A stretch of DNA of 64,000 nt from Psychroserpens sp. (GTDB lineage Bacteria > Bacteroidota > Bacteroidia > Flavobacteriales > Flavobacteriaceae), in contig JAEPNY010000001.1 of the NCBI GenBank assembly GCA_017643165.1, positions 620,001-684,000 of the forward strand. The letters run 5' to 3'. Position numbers and translations under genes: made by a program. The notes beneath the pieces were generated by a model. That model saw only the letters and a list, made by a program, of their open reading frames with translations. It did no database searches and had not been told where the DNA came from. Of the stretch, positions 60,290 to 64,000 are shown piece by piece. How positions within the stretch are numbered: position 1 is the first letter of the stretch; each line of letters opens with the position of its first letter.

Positions 60290-61699
60290 ATGAATACATT
60301 AAAATTATATGGAGCAGACTGGTGTCCAGACTGTCGCAGAGCTAAAGCTTATTTAAAAGAAAATAACATCGACTTTGATTTCATCGATGTAGATTTAGAC
60401 AAAAATGCTACTGCTCTAGTGGAAAAAATCAACAACGGAAAGCGCATTATTCCAACCATAGACTTAAACGGAAAGACGTTTGCAAATCCGAATAATGCAG
60501 TGCTTGCCGATTTACTTGGAGTAAACGATGCTGGTGTTGTGCAACTCTTTGGAGCGGATTGGTGTCCAGATTGCCGTAGAGTAAAAAGGTACCTGTCAGA
60601 CAATGGCGCAAACTTTCAATTTATTGATGTAGACGTTCACGATTGGGCAACTGACATGGTTGAGGAGATCAATAACGGAAAACGCATTATTCCAACCGTT
60701 CTTATCGATGGGAAACCACACACTAATCCAGATAACAATACTTTAAAAGAGCTTTTAAATGTTGATGTAAAAAATGAGTATAAATTATACGACACTATCA
60801 TTATTGGTGGAGGAGCAGCAGGATTAACGACATCTATATATGCGCAGAGAGATAGATTTGATAGCTTAATTCTTGAGAAGAAAACTATAGGCGGAAATGC
60901 TTTTTTAACCCAAAAGATTGAAAACTATCCTGGGTTTACCAATATTTCAGGTCCTGACTTAATGAACAAGATGGAAGAGCAAGCGCGCACGTATGGTGCA
61001 ACCATAAAAACAGGTGTAAATGTAGAATCTATTGTGGAAAAAGATGGCAAGTTTTACGTAAAATCTGCGCACGAAACTTTTATAGGACGCAGCGTTGTAG
61101 CTGCCACAGGTTCTACATATCGTAAACTAGGGATTGTTGGGGAAGAAGAGCTAATTGGTTCAGGTGTTCACTTCTGTGCGACTTGTGATGGTGCTTTCTA
61201 TCGTCACAGAGAAGTAGTTGTAATTGGTGGTGGAAACAGTGCGCTTGAAGAAGGCATTTTTTTAGCTGGATTTGTGAAAAAGGTCAAGATTATTCATCGC
61301 GATTTTGATTTTTCAGCATCATCAACTTATGTAGAAAAGTTAGATTCTTTAGAGAACATAGATACCTATTGTAATAAAACAACAACCGAATTCGTGGCTG
61401 ATGGTGATGGCAATTTCAAAGGCGTCAGAGTAAAAGACAACGCTACTGGTGAAGAAGAATTAATTACTGGTGATGGTTCATTTATTTTCATAGGATTAAT
61501 TCCAAATACTAAACTTTTCAAAGGTCTTATTGCCCTAAATGATGCTGGTTTCATCACTACAAAAGGACTTGCAGAAACTTCTGTAAAAGGGATTTATGCT
61601 GCTGGAGACTGTCGCGAAGGAGCAATTGCCCAAGTTGCAGCTGCAACTGGAGAAGGAGTATTGGCAAGTTATGGAATTAAAGATTTCTTGAAGAAATAG
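60290..61699 (+). CDS. Thioredoxin reductase with two N-terminal glutaredoxin-like domains
   Basis: 469 residues. Two successive glutaredoxin-like domains: Cys12/Cys15 and Cys92/Cys95, both in GADWCPDCRR. A linker leads to a full thioredoxin reductase (FAD site IIIGGGAAGLTTS, disulfide Cys296/Cys299 in FCATCDGAF, NADPH site VVIGGGNSALEEG, FAD site GIYAAGDCREG). The protein can in principle move electrons from NADPH through its own CxxC domains to a target, as AhpF does with its N-terminal domain. A strong terminator follows. Confidence 0.9.
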   Translation: MNTLKLYGADWCPDCRRAKAYLKENNIDFDFIDVDLDKNATALVEKINNGKRIIPTIDLNGKTFANPNNAVLADLLGVNDAGVVQLFGADWCPDCRRVKRYLSDNGANFQFIDVDVHDWATDMVEEINNGKRIIPTVLIDGKPHTNPDNNTLKELLNVDVKNEYKLYDTIIIGGGAAGLTTSIYAQRDRFDSLILEKKTIGGNAFLTQKIENYPGFTNISGPDLMNKMEEQARTYGATIKTGVNVESIVEKDGKFYVKSAHETFIGRSVVAATGSTYRKLGIVGEEELIGSGVHFCATCDGAFYRHREVVVIGGGNSALEEGIFLAGFVKKVKIIHRDFDFSASSTYVEKLDSLENIDTYCNKTTTEFVADGDGNFKGVRVKDNATGEEELITGDGSFIFIGLIPNTKLFKGLIALNDAGFITTKGLAETSVKGIYAAGDCREGAIAQVAAATGEGVLASYGIKDFLKK

Positions 61700-61717
61700 C
61701 AATTTTCAAAGAGAAGA

Positions 61718-61752
61718 AAAGAGGCTGTCTTGAAAAGACAGCCTCTTTAGTT
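61718..61752 (+). terminator. Strong rho-independent terminator after the thioredoxin reductase gene
   Basis: AAAGAGGCTGTCTT (61718-61731) pairs perfectly with AAGACAGCCTCTTT (61735-61748) with a 3-base loop; AGTTT follows. The A tract on the 5' side also allows bidirectional use. Confidence 0.85.
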
Positions 61753-61769
61753 TAAAATAGAATTAACAA

Positions 61770-61991
61770 ATGGAGGTATTAAAGGAAGTACAAGAATTTT
61801 TGAATATCAAAATGAATGGGGTATCAGCTAGTGACCGCATACAACTATCACGTAATGCCAAAAGGATAGTACTGATCATTAATGAAATTTATAAGAAAAA
61901 TAAAGATCCAGAATTAATGGAATTAATGAAAGGACTTACTATAAAGAAAAAGAGAATCGATGTAAGATCAAAAGGAAGACCAACAGGATAG
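61770..61991 (+). CDS. Small basic helical protein, conserved-looking
   Basis: 73 residues. Mostly helical by eye (VLKEVQEFLN, SASDRIQLSRNAKRIVLIINEI) and basic at the C-terminus (KKKRIDVRSKGRPTG). It resembles short flavobacterial proteins seen near housekeeping genes. No function is known. It starts 18 bases after the terminator. The Rieske relic begins right after its stop on the other strand. Confidence 0.55.
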   Translation: MEVLKEVQEFLNIKMNGVSASDRIQLSRNAKRIVLIINEIYKKNKDPELMELMKGLTIKKKRIDVRSKGRPTG

Positions 61992-62222
61992 TTTATTATT
62001 CCTGTGTCGTAGCGGTAGTCCCAACCGTGAAGGCCACAGATAAGATTTTTGCCGTTTATATAGCCATCACCTAAAAGAGCACCTCTATGGTGTCATCTCC
62101 CATAAAGCACGGATATTTCACTCCCATATTTTATTATGACTAGGTCGGTCTTTGAAGCAAGTGCATGTACGAGGAATTTTTCTTTTAATGAATAAATTGA
62201 AAGTAATTTAAATTTAAGCATT
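61992..62222 (-). pseudogene. Relic of a Rieske ferredoxin-domain protein
   Basis: On the minus strand the frame from an ATG at 62222 reads KEKFLVHALASKTDLVIIK and continues to VLYGR, then TGA (62094-62096) where a Cys ligand is expected, then HHRGALLGDGYINGKNLICG and LHGWDYRYDTG. The second half has the intact CGLHGWDYR Rieske motif. Both ends are cut. It resembles the Rieske part of flavobacterial oxidoreductases. An inactivated fragment is the simplest reading. Confidence 0.7.
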
Positions 62223-62277
62223 TAAATGTTAGTTAAAATAGAGGCAAGTTGTTCTTAACGAAGACAATAAGGTAATC

Positions 62278-62853
62278 TTAATCTCTTTCGGAATTTAGAA
62301 GGTCGCTATTCATAAAAACATAATCTGTATCCTGTGCAACTATATGGCATCCACCACAAAAACGTGCTTTACTAGAGTTTCCACTGAAGATCTTTCCGTC
62401 TTTGATTTTACTTGTATAGCCCCAGTCTCCTGTTTCTGGAGAACTGCCAGCATCTAGTTTTACCATAACAGTTACTTTAAAGTCCGTTTTTTCTTCCCAT
62501 TTCTCTTTACTACTGTATTGTTCTTTTACTATTACTGTACCTGCAGGATAGCTATAAGGAGCGGTTCCTTTATTAGTAGCTTCACCGATTTTGTTAATAT
62601 ATACCTCTCGATATCCCTTAGGTCCTTTGTGATTGCTTCCTAATACTCCAATGATATCTCCAGTATTAGGCTTCTCATGAGTAATTTGATACCAATTACG
62701 GTAATCACTAAAATCTTTAAAAGCAATTGCTCGTTCTGTTTTGTCTTCTAGGGTAAGTGTTTTGTATTCGCTATGGCCATCATTAGAATTAGTTAGGAAA
62801 TAAAATGTAATAAGAAAAGGAACTGCTAAAGTTGCAAGAATTGAATTTTTCAT
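62278..62853 (-). CDS. Cytochrome P460-family protein
   Basis: 191 residues. N-terminal membrane anchor or uncleaved signal (ILATLAVPFLITFYFL), then a P460 domain with YREVYINKIGEA, TVIVKEQYSSKEKWEEKTDF and the haem motif CGGCH (Cys166, Cys169, His170). It is shorter than the tandem P460 lipoprotein at 39214 and is on the opposite strand to the rest of the island. It may detoxify nitric oxide or hydroxylamine or bind gas; the crosslinking Lys cannot be assigned by eye. Confidence 0.82.
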   Translation of the reverse strand: MKNSILATLAVPFLITFYFLTNSNDGHSEYKTLTLEDKTERAIAFKDFSDYRNWYQITHEKPNTGDIIGVLGSNHKGPKGYREVYINKIGEATNKGTAPYSYPAGTVIVKEQYSSKEKWEEKTDFKVTVMVKLDAGSSPETGDWGYTSKIKDGKIFSGNSSKARFCGGCHIVAQDTDYVFMNSDLLNSERD

Positions 62854-63002
62854 TGTTGTTTAAATTATGTGAGTTTTAACTAATTTTTTTCGTCAATAAA
62901 TTTACAACATATTACGCCTTAGACGATTGGATTTTTTTCCTGATTAGCTGAAGGAAGATTTGAATTATTTTGTTTTACTCTAAATAATTCAATTTTTTTT
63001 AT
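62854..63002. other. AT-rich promoter region of the P460 gene
   Basis: No gene. It should contain the minus-strand promoter of the P460 gene; no clear TAnnTTTG box is seen. Confidence 0.35.
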
Positions 63003-63198
63003 ATGTAAAACGCTAATTCCTTTCTACATCTTTAACTTATTTTTTATTCATGCGACTGCTCAAAATAAAATAGATTCTTTAAAGACAGTTTTAGAAAAAA
63101 TAACAGATAAAGTATCTCAATTAGATATACTTGATGATTTAACTAAAGAGTTGATAAGAAATAATAGCGAGGAGCAAGTAGAATATTTAAATGATTAG
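63003..63198 (+). pseudogene. N-terminal relic of a probable secreted/sensor protein
   Basis: After ATG at 63003 an extra T breaks the frame; from 63007 the frame reads KTLIPFYIFNLFFIHATAQ, a signal peptide, then NKIDSLKTVLEK, QLDILDDLTKELI and a TAG at 63196-63198. This is the typical start of flavobacterial TPR sensor kinases or response proteins. The rest of such a gene is absent downstream. Confidence 0.55.
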
Positions 63199-63628
63199 GC
63201 TAAATGGTGAAGTTATAATAAGAATCGAATTATTTATTGCATAAAATATTATTGTGGTTTAATTTACTTTGATTTTTGTTGCGTTAAATTTGTATCACAA
63301 GTATTCAAAGTCTTATAAATTCTACCATATTACTTTCTGTATCGTGAAATAGTCACCAATCATGATAAAGTAATTTTGATAAATAGTTAAGTAAGTATTA
63401 AAGTACCTTACAATTTATATGTAGGCATTTTTAATTTATATTTCCCTACTATTTTAAGGCATTTGATTCGTAGTCGTCATAATTTGACTAACTTAGTTTA
63501 AGAAACATAAAAAATATTTAATTCTATAAGATTATAGTTTAAATCTAAACATATTGATAAAGCGTTAGCTGTTGTTCTATCTGAAAAATCGCCAATTTTT
63601 AATGTCACACGAATAACAATTACTAATG
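63199..63628. other. Gene-free AT-rich stretch
   Basis: About 430 bases with no gene visible on either strand. A TAAATTTG box (63285-63292) could be a promoter but no gene starts near it. Confidence 0.4.
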
Positions 63629-63719
63629 CTCATGCTTTCGGCGTGGGTTAGTACTTGTGTGTGACTAGGTGTTTGGCGATACCTTCAGATATCAAGGTTT
63701 GAAACCCCACGCTTTTTTA
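63629..63719 (+). ncRNA. Structured RNA or transcription attenuator before the last gene
   Basis: GCGTGGG (63641-63647) pairs with CCCACGC (63706-63712), followed by TTTTTT, closing a multi-branch structure with inner stems TAGT/ACTA and ACCTT/AAGGT. The same GCGTGGG can instead pair with CTCATGC (63629-63635), forming a competing 7-bp hairpin. A terminator with an alternative fold fits an attenuator or riboswitch, or a small RNA with its own terminator. Confidence 0.5.
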
Positions 63720-63766
63720 TGCAATTAATTCATCAAGGGGTTTTGATGAAATAAAAATTATTTAAG

Positions 63767-64000
63767 ATGAGAACAAGTAAGATAGTGTTATTAGTTTTAG
63801 TTTGCTTCTTTAGTATTAACTGTAAAGAAAATCAATCTCGAAAAAAAACTCCAGAAGAGTTAAGACAGGAACTAAGGCAAAATGAACACTCAAACCCTTT
63901 AGATTATATCTCAGTTACTGAGGCTACTATAACACCACAGAGAAAAAAGGTGAAAAAAGCTGTATTATTTAAAAAAGCAAAATACGTCGATGACGGAGCT
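63767..64000 (+). CDS. Lipoprotein, N-terminal part (cut by the window edge)
   Basis: 78 residues are visible from the ATG at 63767. The signal peptide ends in CFFSINC with Cys19 as the lipobox Cys. The mature part is basic and polar (PEELRQELRQNEH, TPQRKKVKKAVLFKKAKY). The start VSVTEATITPQ-like region resembles flavobacterial lipoproteins with a C-terminal domain about protein folding, but the family cannot be told from this piece. The structured RNA lies 47 bases upstream. Confidence 0.8.
   Translation, partial: MRTSKIVLLVLVCFFSINCKENQSRKKTPEELRQELRQNEHSNPLDYISVTEATITPQRKKVKKAVLFKKAKYVDDGA

Noticed and set aside
1-64000. IS elements, CRISPR arrays, rRNA operons or intact tRNA genes
   Set aside because: I looked for transposase motifs, regular spaced repeats and tRNA folds and saw none that hold up.

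Overview
The window looks like a chromosomal segment of a marine-type member of the Flavobacteriaceae (Bacteroidota). The grounds are AT-rich DNA, promoters of the TAnnTTTG type, scarce Shine-Dalgarno sites, many secreted proteins ending their signal in AQ or SQ, CarboxypepD_reg-like, DUF547, haem-binding and cytochrome P460 families, a fused CcsBA, and an arsenosugar operon. No IS element, CRISPR array, rRNA or intact tRNA is visible.

Region 1 (1-17300) is mostly ordinary chromosome: the end of a nitrilase, an RluB-like protein without its catalytic Asp, a transglutaminase-like protein, a three-gene glycosyltransferase block (3544-7081), a membrane polyferredoxin next to an FAD oxidoreductase (7562-10458), and a forward cell-envelope run (10666-15329) with a DUF547 protein, a barrel-like protein, a GH113-like lipoprotein whose start codon lies in a hairpin loop, another lipoprotein and a POTRA/barrel protein. 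A metallophosphatase, YceI and an AraC regulator follow.

Region 2 (18442-25878, minus strand) is an arsenosugar biosynthesis operon: ArsS radical SAM enzyme, ArsM-type methyltransferase, purine nucleoside phosphorylase, two glycosyltransferases of the arsenosugar-associated types, a rhodanese, a CxxC peroxidase-like protein, a DUF547 protein and an unknown secreted 508-residue protein. A guanine deaminase-like gene and a sodium/solute symporter follow.

Region 3 (about 28250-62900, almost all plus strand) reads as an accessory island for redox repair and c-type cytochromes. It begins at a terminator and a relic resembling a tRNA 3' end. It holds two AraC regulators, MsrB, three MsrA-like proteins, two thioredoxin-fold proteins with CxxC, a glutaredoxin-acetyltransferase fusion, a class I disulfide reductase, a thioredoxin reductase with two built-in glutaredoxin-like domains, two haem-binding proteins with CcsBA, and two P460-type cytochromes. 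Embedded in it are a possible cyclic-nucleotide signalling pair (HD plus Pycsar-effector protein, and a divergent class III cyclase-like protein), a 1232-residue phosphoesterase/kinase-like/barrel protein, an operon around a Rieske-TPP enzyme fusion, and a LysE/ATP-grasp fusion.

Region 4 (about 62000-64000) contains gene relics (a Rieske fragment with a stop at a Cys-ligand position, and the N-terminus of a probable sensor protein), a structured RNA or attenuator candidate, and the start of a lipoprotein gene cut by the window edge. All family assignments come from reading motifs by eye; no search was run.
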